DNA from: Takakia lepidozioides
Lineage: Eukaryota; Streptophyta; Takakiopsida; Takakiales; Takakiaceae
Length of the DNA stretch: 60,000 bases
Reading direction: 5' to 3'
Assembly: GCA_030704615.1 (NCBI GenBank)
Contig: CM060732.1
Coordinates: 32,905,053-32,965,052 of the forward strand
The stretch's first letter is position 1, and every line of letters starts with the position of its first letter. Of this stretch, positions 43,701-57,700 are shown in pieces. Under the pieces are notes generated by a model. That model worked only from the letters and a program-made list of their open reading frames with translations. It ran no database searches and had not been told where the DNA came from. Position numbers and translations under genes: made by a program.

Positions 43701-46700
43701 TGAAAGTTGGTGAACAGAGGTGCAGGGACAATGCTCTTGATCGTCCTGAAGAGGGTCACTCTCTAGGGACAATATCCCGGACAATGTATCAGAAAATGGA
43801 TATTGCCTTCAGGCTGCCCGCACATCAGGCAATTACAATCTCCTCTTCCTCTCTGCATCTGTTTCTTGTTCAAAGCTAGGCTTCCTGTCAAGTTTAAATT
43901 TCGGTATAGTCCTGAGGGTAGATAGGCCCTTGAGACCATCCTTAAGGTCCTCACTCTCACAGACTGGAAACAAGATCAGGGAAGTTTTACGCCTAACTTC
44001 ATTTTCATCGGACAGTCTTTGGGCATCAGACATGGTTTTGTACACAACCCCCTCCAGGTCAGCTTCATCCAGTAGGGTCAATTCTTCTGGACTAATATTC
44101 AGATACTTGGAAATCCCTTCTACCCTTTTCTGCCAAGACTTGGCCTGTTTAACACGATGGTCTTGCTTCCAAGAAATAGAGATCGCATAAGAATCGAAGA
44201 GCAAGAAAAACACAACTTTCGATTAACTTTCGGATCCAAACTTTCAATACCTTGCAGGCACTGTATGTCACTTTCTTCCATTCCTCAAGAAGGCTCTTCA
44301 AGGCTGGAAGTGTCATTTCCCTGTAGACCACACAATGCAGACATCTTTCACAAAACGCCACAGCCACTTCATTCTCCGAAGGCAAACAAAGAGACTAACC
44401 ATTGTAAAGTGAAAGCTCAGGCAGCGGATGTACTCTCCATTTCTAATAGCTTGGTGCTCAAGTAGTCACTGTGAACCCTCATCAGCACCAAAAACTAAAC
44501 CTCTGGCTGGTCTGGACCATTTTAAGTACCTACCAACAAACACATGTTGTAGTCACCTGATCTTTGATTTGAGTTGTTGTGATGTCTTGGCAAGCAATGT
44601 GCTTCTGTTTGGCAAATTAGCACAGTTGGCCACAGGTGGCACTTGGGCCTGCTCCAAGCCAAGATTCTCGTCCTTGGGTGAGGAATAAGGCTGCAGGGCT
44701 TCACAAAAAAAGTCTGCAAACCTCAACCCTGCAAGCTTCCCTACCTCATTGACACACTGCACACATAAGATTCAACATGCATCAGCACACATACTCAACA
44801 GAGAGTTTGCCTTTGTGGTCCACAGCGTCATACAGCAGAAATGGGAGAAGAAATCCAAAGAGAAAGACTCAATTGCAACAACAGCTCATCCTATTTGCAT
44901 AATATCAACATGGCTGAATCTGTCGAAGCCATCTGTCTTCTACAATGGATTAACAATCGAGTATTCATCATATGTGTATATGTTCTGTAAGCCTCTGTAG
45001 TTTCATGACTTGCTCAATACAGTAAAGAATTGCAACCCCAGCCTTGAATTCTACAAGTGTAGTTAATGGAGAAAATAGACGTTATGCAGCAATGGAAGTA
45101 AAGCCCAAGTTTCACAAAGAACATGAGACTAGGTCAGCAAAATCCCAATCAGACCAACATATACATTGCTCTAAATCCTTTGGAGGCTCAATACCTTCAT
45201 GATCCCGATCATATATGCTCAGCTGTGGTGGAAGAGATCATGGATGAGTGGCAACAAATTAGTAGAACAACTACGCTATAGCAATGCTTTAATATTCTGG
45301 GACAGTAATTGGTCCATGCACAGCAGTCTGAGCTGTATGTGTGATGAAAGATACAGTCCATGACATATTATTGCAAGCAACAGTTCCTGTCATGGGTACT
45401 GACACGCCCTGAGTAAATCCCTACAAGCTAGTCCATAAGGAAGACTGATGCTCTCTCTCTACCTTAGACTAATGCCCCACTAGTCACACAAGACAAAGCA
45501 TTTTAGCTATGGCACTTAATTACTGGGACAAGAATGCACCAGCAGGGCCATGCTCCACATTCGCTTCTGTTCTCTGAGGGCCCAAAGCTCAACAGCCATG
45601 TGCTTGCTCAAACAAACGCCCTCCTCTGCATTTGAGCCAAAGTGTCTGGCCAGAGTCTCCGGTTAAAAATATGGCCCAAAGTTACAGGCCAGTCAGGTGC
45701 AGACTGCTAACGGACCTGAAAAGCAAGCTGACAGGTACTAAGAAACTTCCACTGAGATTGTGCAGAGATTAGTATCATAAACCATGAAGTCAGGAAATTT
45801 TTCAGTTCTGAAAATCCATAAGCAGTGGACTAAATTTGGTAAATGATCAAATCATATAGAACACCTGATTCACTTTATTTGGGCAGATGTAGGAAAATTG
45901 GACTAATGGACAGAAATAGCTTACCTTCTGACAGACGGGAGATTTGATGCATGGTGTAACAGAAACCTTGGCAAGATTGCACACTGCTTTTCCAAATCCA
46001 CCTGTGCAAATTTGACAAAAACCTAGTGTTGAATGCCCTGTTCAGACTACAGCATTGATGTGATGTCTGTCCAATCATGTCCCTCTAGGATAGAATTCCA
46101 GGTACCCAATACTTCAATTTCACACAGTCAGCTGAAGAGACTCAAGCATTCATTGCTAACTCATAATAGCAAGGGGGTCAATGCATCTGGCTGGTACAGG
46201 ATTGTCACATTATGTGCCTCTTGTGCATAAATAAATCATAGCTGCTCCTATTTTGTACTGTCAGCTTCAGCTCTTGTTAGGATAGCCAGTTGATTGATGA
46301 GGTGTTGGGTGGTGCAGACTACCTGGCTAGAGCACTTCAGAAGCCATTCGCTCAAAAAACTCAGGGGTTCTCTACAGAAGTGTTCCATACATGCCACCTG
46401 CATTATCCATCAGCTATAAATCAGATGCATGAGCAACCATTGGAAGCTCAAAAGAATTTCCATATTTCTAGTGGCAGGCTTCTTAGGTGATGCTTGGATT
46501 GAAGCCCTGCTATGTGGTCTCCACTTCCTCACAATTAAGGGCACAGTGGGCAGCGGCCACTCCGTCTGTAACGATAGCTTGTATGTAAAGAAGCATGTCA
46601 GTTACTCAGATGAGCCTGATTTTACAGAGAAGATAGCAACCGGCAAAGGCACATCAACAGCGGAATCATAGCCTAGGTGGGCAGCGGCCACTCCGTCTGT

Positions 46701-49533
46701 AAAGATAGCTTTGTATGTAAAGAAGCATGTCAGTTACTCAGATGAACCTGATTTTACAGAGACGATAGCAACCGGCAGAGGCACATCAACAGCGGAATCA
46801 TAACCTAGGTTTTGTACCCAAAACAGGTTGCAACGACTGCATTTACACTGTCCCTGGCCTTGTTGCCTTATTCAGAAGTTCCAGTTACCTACCTTAAGAG
46901 ACGTAAGAAAGGAAGAGACGGTGAGGTCATGTCTGGAGAAGAAGATATAAAGAAATTGCGCCACAGTGTGCCCTATTTCAATCCCACTGAATGAGTCCAC
47001 CAGCACTGCCTTGACAACAGCCTCCAGACGCTCCAGAGGGGGCTTCAGAATGAAACGTTGCAAATTCAGACAAGCCACTGCATTTGAGGGAAGAAACTTT
47101 TGCAATGCAGCCGCTGTGGTTGCTATACCCATGACCAGCACAATCGGTAGCTGAGCTGACCACTCACTGCAAATAAAGGTAGTCTTAATCTTAAGATCTT
47201 GTAGCTACAAATGCAGGGCAGGCATATCAGGAAGTAGAGCTAACCAAATGTAAGGACAGAGAAAACAGGGACGTGGTATTGAAAGCAACTGTAATTAGTG
47301 TACTGTACATGTGCAACTTTAACAAGATCCACAGCACCTCAGCAAAACGAGGAGTTCTGCAAGAATTGCCGAATTGCAGCGCTCCATGTCTTCAATAGTA
47401 ATGATCACTGGATGCATGTGATTTAAGGGTTCTGCATGCCAAGCAGCCAGAATCTCCATATCTGTTGTCTGTTCCAAAAAAATAAATCAGCACAGGGTCA
47501 CAGCATTGATATAGCACTGCACCACAACTCCCAATTGAATCTGCAATTTGTGTTCGCAGTGCCTTGGGCTCATAGCAACCTGTTCAAAGCCTGTTTCATG
47601 ATCTTGTCTATGGAGTCGTGTCTACCAATAAATTCAAAAAGATCATTGGCACCCATCTAATACCCCCAAATGTTTTAGAAGACCTTCTATGCAAAGTGCA
47701 TGTGCAGTTGGAATGTTCCCTTCAGTGGCCTTGTTGTAGACCTCTACAAAGCACATGCAGAAAAAGGAGTTTTTAATGTTGTGGGGTCTTGCCTCCAGGA
47801 ATGGTCAGCACTGCTGCAGGGTATCATGGACAAAGTTTTTGTGCCACAGAGGGAGTTCACCTAAGAAAAGAACTTAAGTCTACCAGAGATCACATGGCTT
47901 GCCTCACGACCTTGGGAGATCCACCACCAAATGCACCCCAAAGATCCCAGCTTACCTCTGGGTTTGCCTGCACGAGCTGCTTCAGCAAGCTGCCAAGGGG
48001 TGCGCCGATGCCACACTTTGTTGGGAAGTCACAAGGCAGAAGGCGGGCAACATGACACTTGTGCTCTTCAAGATGAGCCATGAGGCCATCAAAAGTGCTT
48101 TTGTGGTCGGATGGATCCACACCACCTGTGTTGCCAGTGCAGCAGAACATAAACGTTCACCAAAAACCCACAAATATCTGAGAAGTTAAAGAGAATAATG
48201 CCTGTCTAGAAATCAATCTTGTCAAAATATCTGACAGAATGAACAAGCAACAAGTTCTCAGTTACCATCAGCCACTTCAAATTTGTCAATCACAAATGCC
48301 TCAGTAGATCATTACCCTCTTCTATGCAACCCAGTAAGAGAATGCGGTCTGCTGGTGGAAAAAGAGCCAGAACCAGTCCTTAAGTTTGAAAGATGATCAT
48401 CTACCATTCTAAAGATCTTCAATGAAAGCAAGTACTACATATTACGAAATCATGTACTACTCACCAAGGAAAAGTAAAGCAGTGTGCAGTTGCTTGCTAA
48501 GAGGGGCCACTCTTCGGCACTCCTTTCCGGAAATATCGGATTCTATGGAACCATGACTGGATGCCAATCGTGCAGACTGATACAGTTGCAACTGAGCATC
48601 ACAGAAGTGTTGATTACAGACCCACTGACTGATATCTTTGAAGCTGCCCTCGGTCTGCTGTTCCAGAGTGGCCTGTGAATGAAACGAGCCGGAATGATCA
48701 TATTGCTAAGTTTGAACCGTTTAGAGCAATGTACTTCATGAGCTAGATGACTTCCTAATCTCTGTGGCCAGTCTCTATCACTCTCCCTCCAAACTTGTCT
48801 CATCATGCTCTCGAAAGGAGTAACTGATTGTTAAGTCTATCCCCATTCTTGAGCCACTCACGGCACTCTCCGTAACTCACATTGCATAACTGATTCATAA
48901 GGGAATCCTTTCAATAGATTCTTTTCCCTTTGTTTTCCCCGCCCACAACAATCTCTGTTTCGGTTATTGAGAGGAGAGTGAGCTGTTTCCAGTCGAAGTA
49001 GAATTGTTCTGCCGACACATGACGCTCATACTGTCGCATTATACAACGCCAGAGTGGATTTTGCACAAGATTCTAAACAGACTGTAACCGAGAAGACCTC
49101 AGGCGGAATTGTTCATCTCTTTGCACAGAAGACACCAAAACGTATTTTCCGACCATCTGAAGAGATCCGTAGGAGCTATCATGTCTGATAGCCTCCGCAC
49201 AGTTCTTCAAGAGCTGGCCTGTATAGTTGGTTCAATGCAGAGGTCTTTGAAGGGGTTGGCAGGATGTAGCTTGGACAACATCGACAATCAGTACGAGGGA
49301 TCACCCACCTGAACAATTTTCTCTAATCGAGCCCACACAGTATTAAATGCCTGCATACGCCATATCGCACAGAGGGGTGGTTCATCCTCAAGGATTGCCG
49401 GCATGGAGTTCAATTCTCTCTTGCTCTCAGACAGTGAACTTGCTTCTTCAGCCTTTCTTGCCGATCTGCCAGACTTCCGAGGCGTTTTCTCGACTTCGGA
49501 CGGGATCCCATGCAACACAAAGCATGACTGCAA
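40780..49533 (-). CDS. ORC3: Origin recognition complex subunit 3
   Basis: ORC3 is part of the six-subunit nuclear complex that marks replication origins and loads MCM helicase. Exons by eye: 49,533-49,309, 48,672-48,465, 48,125-47,956, 47,741-47,664, 47,468-47,338, 47,166-46,893, 46,001-45,925, about 45,656-45,530, 44,756-44,557, 44,320-44,251, 43,384-42,801, about 42,224-42,135, about 41,605-41,416 and 41,200-41,027. Family landmarks in order: AFNTVWARLEKIVQ, LHTALLFLGGVDPSDHKSTF, VIITIEDMERCNSAIL, LVMGIATTAAALQKFLPS, FLYIFFSRHDLTVSSFLTSL, ALREQKRMWSMALLVHS, RFADFFCEALQPY, RVQLDLLGSP and EHSELINVHDWYQSF (typical of plant ORC3). Joins through 46,893 keep phase. One small exon seems missing between 45,925 and 45,656, and the last exon(s) at about 40,780-41,000 are unresolved. 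The exon at 42,801-43,384 is an unusually long Ser/Pro-rich insertion. Likely a working host gene. Confidence 0.88.
43573..44215 (-). pseudogene. LINE ORF2 C-terminal fragment in an ORC3 intron
   Basis: The frame from 44,213 (DHRVKQAKSWQKRVEGISKY, ending DAERKRRL near 43,833) shifts to one with a reverse-transcriptase zinc-binding motif, CNCLMCGQPEGNIHFLIHCP. A further shifted frame (RVTLFRTIKSIVPAPLF) ends near 43,573. It lies between the ORC3 exons at 44,251 and 43,384, in the same orientation as the gene. The tail order and zinc finger fit a 5'-truncated LINE. Confidence 0.65.
46549..46811. repeat. ~131-bp tandem duplication in an ORC3 intron
   Basis: GGGCAGCGGCCACTCCGTCT starts two nearly identical copies, about 46,549-46,679 and 46,680-46,811, differing at a few bases. 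It lies between the exons at 46,893 and 46,001. Confidence 0.88.
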
Positions 49534-51708
49534 AATGCCACGTAGAGAAAGGGTAAATAACGATCCAAGGAAACGTTCGTGTCTATCAGGTTGCTCCTGA
49601 GAACGGATTTTTCAAAGACACAGAGCAACAGAGAGAAACCTGCAGAAGACAATCTTCATTGTCAGCACTGGGAAGTCCAGCATCAACAGCAGCATACGCA
49701 GGCATTCTCCAAGCCAGACCCACAGCCTCTGTTCCGTATGCCCGGGAGTATACTTGCACGGGATTTTCGTGTACTGGCAGGCACCCTTTCTTCTTCCTTC
49801 TTTGTTTCTTCTCAGGATCTTACAGCATTTCCCAAATGTTGCAACCTCTACATAGACGTAGTGCTCCGTTCAGCAACCCCTAGAGAGTCAACTCCCAACT
49901 CCCTTACTTTCTTCCTTCTCCCGGCTACTGCTTCCAGCTACCTCTTTGCAAGCAGATGCAATCCATGGAGCCTCCTCCTTCCCAGAGAGCTCTGATACAG
50001 AAAAGATACTGACAAAGGAAAGGGCGGGAAAACGGGCAAGTGGGTGATGGGCTTTTATGCATCGTCCACCTTCGGGAGTCCATATCAGTTGGTTAAGTAT
50101 CTGGGAAAGGGACAAAAGCCTTCGAAATGCAAGAGGGACACCCTGACTCAAGTGCCAACTTTGGCTTTCTATTTGTGTATACTATCTGGATCCATAGTTT
50201 AGTTGCCAATAGCCATCGATTTATGAATGTAGTTGACATGTATACACGTAATGGTCAAATTGTCAATAGATGACAAGCATCACTCCAAAATCTTGCATCA
50301 AGGATTCAATTACTTAATGGACAGAAACCAACTTGAATGTTATGAACCATCCTTATGATTCCATTCATAACATCATAGGGCCAATTGTCTTATCTTGAGG
50401 AGAGAGAAAATCTTCTGGTGGGTTTATTTCTAGGAGAAAAGTGCTAGGGTGACCAGGACCAATATTTGAGAGGGGACAAGGGGGACTATGCTGACTAAAC
50501 AGATGGTCAGGTACTAATAGAATTTGGTATAGTCAGTGTGACAGAAGTTCGTGGCAAAAGGAGTCATAGTAGTGCAAACATGACTGATCTGTGGGAGAGA
50601 GACTTTTCTTGCTATGGACTGGGACGATGGCACGGGCATGGATTGTAACATTTGAGAAACATGGGTACAGAAATACTGTGCAATCTTGTGGTGCTGTGGG
50701 AGAGGTAAGTATGCCAAATGTAGAATTGTATTAGATCCACAGAACGATTAGGGAGAAGGGTATGTTGCTTGACAGCGCGGCTTGCAGTGGAGTTAGTTGC
50801 TCAAGCCTGATCACTTGATAAATTAATGAAGGAAATAACTAACGACTGGAGAGATGTGATATCTGTCTCGTTCAAGTGATGTATGAGTTTGTTGGTTGCT
50901 ATATTGAATGGAGAGAAGAAATGGGTTTACAGGACTTGGTCTGTGGCGAGGGGTCACCTTTCAAGGGGGTTATAAAAGTTAAATGCCAGAAGTGTGAGCA
51001 TCTGTAAATATTTTCGGAAGGACAGAGACATGCAGGTGCTTGAATGTTCTCATAGCTATGTCATATCCACTGCACTGGATGTTATGATATCCACTGAATG
51101 TTATGACTTTCCCTCACAATCTTTATGCGGAGAGGGGGGGGGGGGGGGGGGGGGTTGGGGGTATACATCCAGAAAGCTAATCACAGGCCTACAAAATGGA
51201 CCACTCCCCTAATCCGTTGTTTCGCGGGAAATCATCTGAACACTATAAACCACCCAGTTGTGCGATGCTTCTACCATATATGCGGCTGGTTAAGGCAACA
51301 GTGCATCTGTAGATTTGATCATTGCTTCTCAGCTGCGTATAATGTGGATGTCAGAGCTTGCACTGGGATACTTGATCATAGAATGAGGCATTGGGTCGTC
51401 ACCCACCGTGTATACTGTTGCACTGTGGTGGCAGAGAGAAAATCCTTATGCTCCTCACATAATTCTGTGGATGCCAGGGACATACCCCTTGATACACCAA
51501 GACAACTTCAGCACAACAGAATTCAGGTAATGCATGCAACTTACCTGGCTTGCACGAACTCATTCAAGAGGTAGACAGCGTACCAAAATAGGATCACAGA
51601 GAAGACCAACTTCCTATACAAACCGAGTCAAAAACATTTTCATAGAAAGTGTTGCCAAGCTGTAAGTGAAGAAACAGGCGATTTGTATGGTTTAAGTATA
51701 ACAGGTCA
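49534..51708. promoter_or_regulatory. ORC3 upstream / CUL4 downstream spacer
   Basis: About 2.2 kb between the ORC3 start and the CUL4 stop, both genes on the minus strand. The ORC3 promoter should lie at about 49,560-50,200, but I cannot point to a definite TATA box or start site. It contains the G-tract described at 51,134. No protein-coding gene was recognised. Confidence 0.45.
51134..51161 (+). repeat. G21 homopolymer followed by TT and G5
   Basis: An unbroken run of 21 G at 51,134-51,154, then TT and five more G. It can form a G-quadruplex in principle. The exact run length may be affected by sequencing. Confidence 0.85.
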
Positions 51709-54700
51709 CTAAGCAAGGTAGTTATAGATCTGAGGGTTCGTCTTGTCCCTTTCCAGATACTCACGGTCGATCAAGCTCTCAATGCGCTTCTTCAAGTCTG
51801 CTGGCTTGATTGGGAATTTTAGCTGCAATACAACCCCAAAAGACTACAAAACTCAGTTCTTGTTGAAAAAGAGGACTGCAACTTGTAATGAAGAGAATGC
51901 AAGAAGTCTTCTCATGGAACAATCTACCTCATGGATGCCCATACAATAGTTCTCCCATGTTGAGGCCAACGACAGGAAACAAACAACCCTAAGAGTTAAA
52001 GAGAGCATGAAAGCAGGCAGAGGGTTGAGGGTTTATCATACTTGCTGAAAGAGCTCCGTGATTAACAAAGTGTGACTCAACACCTTGCGCGTCTTCATGA
52101 TCCTCACAATCGCTGCATCAATCTGACCCAATACAACAACATCTCAAAAACAATTCTTGGAAGGATGAGGATGAAACAAATAACAGTGCTATCTTTCTCT
52201 GCATTTGTGCACCCAGCATTCCAAAAGGAACTCTGCCTGCCATTGCACCTTCTGGTTATCTTCTTTCCCATGGATGGGATGGATTAAGAGGGAAAAAAAA
52301 AGGAAGGAGCTCTATAGCGACCACCAAAGTTGCCTGCATGGACAAAATACAGAGACCGCTAGTTTGTCAGAGCAAGAGTGCAGTGCTTTTCGCCCCCTGG
52401 CCATTCCTGGGGCCCTTTTGGTTTTCCAAGGTTGTCTTTGAGGTTTTCCATTTGACAAGTTTTAATTGGGGGTGCTCCTCCTTTCCTCGCACCCAAAGAA
52501 ATGGTCAATGAGGATGGGGGAAAAAAAAATCATTACGTCCCCCTCCCAGACACAAGAATTGAAAAACTGCTCGAACGGACAAACGGGATTTTGTACACAT
52601 ACATACATCACAACTGGAGCAGGTCACCAACGAACCTGATACTGGCGATCTTGGAACACTCGCTCTGTGGTACTCGTATTCTCCTCCACAGTTTCCTTCA
52701 ACTGAATTGCATTTACCTGGAATATACAGTGTGAAAAGTCACAGAATGTGTCACTGCACTCACCATGGTAATATAAGGAGGTCTCTTTTTCTCAAGTACT
52801 GACTAGAGTTCAAATACAGGCAAATCGACTGATAGGTCCTTGTCAAAGGTTGACCTGAAATTTGAGGTAGATTACAGAACATTGGCGTGACACTTTTGGG
52901 TCTACAAGTAACATCAAGTATCAAGTGCTTTTGGGTTTACATCAAGTATCTCCTTCACCTAATGGCTGCATTTTTTATGAACCCTTGAGTGAATTCAATA
53001 ACTTGACACTACTGTCATACGATTGAGAAGGGTTTTGGATTGCTTGGAGCGAGCTGACACCACAGGGATGCAACTCCGAAGGAGTCAACTACATCTGACT
53101 ATCATAAGAACATGTATCCAGCATACTCATATCACAACTCTGTCTAATGTGATCTTGTTGCTTGGAGTAAGTATTAAGGGCCTTAGGGAGGTGTTTCGAC
53201 CCATTGGGCGACTTCCCTATGGATTCAAAAGGAACTAGGAGCCCCAAACTGCAAAACTCACCAGAGACACTACAAGTTCAGCCCTTAAACATCCAAATGC
53301 CACTTCACTGGATCAGAGTAAGCCAGAACTTTCCCTATTGGTGCTTGACCATGACACCGAGACAACTGACCCGCTACATGCAGGAGTCAAACTAGAGATT
53401 TCCACAAGCCATATACAACAGCATGCCTCCTGCAATATATATGAGTTCTGCAGTTAACGAATAAGATACTGCTGATAAGCCTCCTCATATATGATAACTA
53501 GACCATGACATTACAACTAACCTTGATTCGGAAGAGGGGTGCGGCAAACTCCTCATTGAAGACAAAGCTGTCCTCATCATCTACTTCCCTTCCTTTGGGT
53601 TGCTGCCACACATATGCAAGCACAACAACATTAAAACCAGCATTCTAAGTTGTAAATAACCTTTGATAAGTTTACTTCCTTAGCTTGATCCGATTGAACA
53701 TACTCCTTTACTCCCTAATAGTGTACTGTCGAAGTACACATTGTGAGAGACAATTTCAGCAAATACTTTCTGACTGGACCTTGTGTCACTGGACCCTCCT
53801 TGGTCATATGCATACTACTATCCATATCAACTTCTAAAAAAACGCCATTTACCACAAGCAAACTCTTCTTCTTGATAAGATCCAATAGCCTTCTTAGTGC
53901 CAGAACTAGAAACAAAAAGAATGAATTGAGATAAAAAGTTGATGCATAGAAGCAGGAGGACCACCCACAGGAGTTGGACACTCATGCATATAAGTAAGAC
54001 CAATGTATTAGTCCTGCGCTGAACTGGCGCCGCACATATTTCTCTGATGAGCGGCTTAGACATGGACTTTGACGTTTCAAACAATAGTATATCTGACACC
54101 TCACAATACCCTTAGTAAGGGCATGAACAGAGGCTGTGTAAGAACCCAATCTAATACGTAGTCACTTACACTATACCCCATAACCTAGCATTTTTACATC
54201 CAGTAAAGGGATCAAAACACAAGAGTTTGGATAACATGAAAAGAGTCTGCACTGTATATACCTTCAGTAAGACACGGACTTTGCCACAGGCCAATGACTG
54301 AAGGGTTCTACGAAGCTCCTTGTCCTCAATAGCACTTGTATCCTTGATTTCCTGGAATGTCAGACTGTGTGCATCGTTGAACAACATCAGCACCACCGTC
54401 TGCCCAAAGTCCATAGTTGCACATCACATCAGAGGATGGTGGGAAACAAGTGACGAAAGGAACAGTGACACCTTCATAGTCTAAGAGAGAGGGTGAATTC
54501 TTATCACAAGCAGATGTATCCAATGTAAGTGGCGAGTCCCACCCAAGAGGGACTAGCCCATTATCGACTTGTCCTTAAACTTAGTTCATCTGCCAACTAA
54601 TTGGAACATTCAACCCTGTACAAATCTCTACTCTGAAATGCCAGCACTCAAAAATGGCAGAACTTGTGCTAAACAACAGAAAAAGACATCAAGTTAGACA

Positions 54701-57700
54701 TCCTTATCAATCCTTCTTGTAACTAGCAATGCCCGTGTGAAATGTTGACACGTACAATATGAAATCGTCTTCAACCTGTCACAATTACCTGGAACAAAGA
54801 AACCGAGAGTTCTTTCTTGCCCTTCGGGAAATTCGCCTTGAGCACACAGTATCCCAATGAGTTTTGCCACATTAGGCGCCGGCCACTATGCTTACTCAAA
54901 TAAAACTCCTTGAATATGTCCTGCATTGGAAGAGACCACAGAGATGCCAAAGGTAGGAGGATACTATTGTGTATCAGCGGTCGGTTGAACAACTTTTTCA
55001 CAGCCATCCCTCCTAACAACTAATCTGTCTGCTGAGCCCACAAACTGACAGAAAACCTAGCCATCCATTAGGAAGTCTGAGACACCTAGTCACGAACCCC
55101 ATGACGTAGATGCAATACACACTACACCAACACCTACAACAACCAGCCGAGAGTAGGTTTTCTAAGCACCTGGACCAAAATGAACTGGCTGGGTGATAAG
55201 TGAACTAACCTGATATACATTCAACTCATGAGGCAGTCGCACCTCAATTGGTGGATATGTAGGCCAATACCTGCACCCATCAAGCAACACATCCTGAGAG
55301 CACTAGAGAGGGAAGTATAGTTGGCCTGGCTCTTCGCTTCTCCCCACTCCCGCTCCCCAAAAGTGAGTGCATTACGGTGGCATGATAGACTGTCAGGGAC
55401 AATTTGCCATGCCCACTAACTTAAATTTCAGCACTTTTTGTCATGCAACACATTAAGTGAACTTAGCAACTTGCAAATTGTTGTCAATGTTTTCATCTCT
55501 TTTCACATTTGTACCTTCTGATCTCTGGTACCAAGGCGGATTTGCTTAGTTTGTTGTCGTTTTGGTGTTTCTTTTGGTCTTTTTATGCTTTTTGTTGTCG
55601 CGCGCTTGAAGTTTGTTGTACATCGGACTCAGTATTTTGTTCCGAGGGTGTGTGCTATCCATAGCTTGCTTTTGCTACCATGTTTGGCTCAATTTTAAAA
55701 ACCATTGCTGAAACCACTGTTGAAGAAAGAACATTTCTAAGAAGTAACTGCATACACTCTCCACAGGTTACTAAAAGAGAAGGAAAAATGGACATACCCA
55801 GTGGTCAAAACATGGACATTTAGCTCAATTCCTGAAGGTAGCTTAGTTCGAGCCTGAGCTGATTGTCTAAAGGAGTCATTGATCTCTCTTGATAGCTCTA
55901 TATCCTGCAGTCCACCCACACAACTAACACGGATTACCCCCATGCCTTTTCTACCTCTCCCACTTCCTCCCCGGCAACCAGCTGCTGAAATGATGGGAAC
56001 ATTTGCAGATCAGTCAACTACCATTCACAGTGTTGAAAATATAAGTGCAGGAATCACAAAATAGGTCAGCAATTGGGGAGCCAAGTTCCACACTTATGTT
56101 CCAAAGGCTCCCAGCCAGAGGATGTGCTATTTCTCTAGTCATTGACGTCTGACAATTCCACAAAACATCCTGAGGTCAATCAACCCTTCCACCCATTGTC
56201 AGATTTCCCCAACCACCCCCACCCAGCTGGTTCATGCTTGAGTGTGAACCATTTGTATCAGTGCAAGCTTGCACACAGGGAGCTCCCACAGGCTACAGGC
56301 TAATAAATGCCCATTGCAGTGTAAGTAAACACTGGTACTACTATCCCCCATTTCAGAACAGTTTTCCGCCGATTTTTCTGTATAGCAGCAACACTCCAGT
56401 GCCTAATAAAAGCTGGATCGACACAACTCAATTGAGGACGAGCATTGATGCACTGCTAAACCAGTAATAGCTCACAGCTGGTCCCCAGCTCCCAAGCACA
56501 TGAAGGCCAACAATTTGCATGTGCGACACCATGACAGAGAGTATGTATGAGATTGGGAGAGAATCCATCGCAACTTCAGTCACTGCATTCTATGCATCAG
56601 CTATCAGCAGTAGTAAATCTTACCTTGAACATGCCCTCCAACTTGTTTGTAAATTGACTCCCACACTCTGTCTTGAGCTGCATCAAAGACAATCCAACCA
56701 AAGCTTAGGCCAGTACCTGACACCCAACAAAAGGACGACCTAAAGAACAAAATAGAAATGCTCATTGACGTATTGGCCGACTTCATAAGAATCAATCAAG
56801 CAGCCTATCCATAAAGCTCATTCCCAAAGGTACAACAAGTAAATCCTCGTACAACAGGCAAGAAAGCTAAGAGTATCCAATCTTAGTTTTAACAATAGAC
56901 AACATGCACAGGGATTTGACAAACCCACCGAGAGTCTGGTTGCCAACAAGTGACCCGTATACATGCACAAAAATCAAAATCCTTTTCCAGCATGGAAATA
57001 GGGCACCCAAATGTAAGTAGCAAGGTTGACCGTGAAGACAACAGAAGTACCTTGGAAATCATTGACTTCTCCGCATCAATGGATGCACTCTTCCCTAGCA
57101 GCAATCGCTTGGCCAAGTCCTTTTTGTAGAAAGCCTCAAAAACATCCTTGCCCTGTGTAGATGCCATGCCAAATGTTCCAGACAATCACTGACTGCTTTC
57201 TCCCATCAACTAGTCCACACACCTCCAATATTAGGTATTGAAATGGTTAGTGTTATAGAGTTGTGGGGTCACAGGCAGTTCACCAGTATGGTTACAGCCA
57301 ACAACAACGACAACAACAACAACAGGGAAGGCAGGACCAATTGTACCTGGATAAATCTGAAGAGCACCAGGACTTTGTCAAGAGTGCCTTCAAGCTCCTC
57401 CTCCGAAGTTCCCTTATTTCCAGCACGGAGCTTGCCATCAATAAATTTAGCAATCAGCTCTGCAGGCCGGTTCTGCATCACATTGACCAGTGACAACTGT
57501 GACAGATGTTATTGCATGCCATTCTGGATACAGAACAAGAATTTATATGAACAACATAAATATCAGAAGAGTTTCTTGTCAATCTTAAGAAATAATATCT
57601 GCCTTTGCGTCCACACGTTGAAGCCTTCATTCATGAGCGTAACCAACCAGCCAGTAGCCATCATAAAAAGAGAAAAAAAAGGTTCACTCCTGCAGAAGCA

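Noticed and set aside
51125-51574. 149-codon plus-strand ORF starting in poly-Gly
   Set aside because: Created by the G run; no domain and no splice or codon support.
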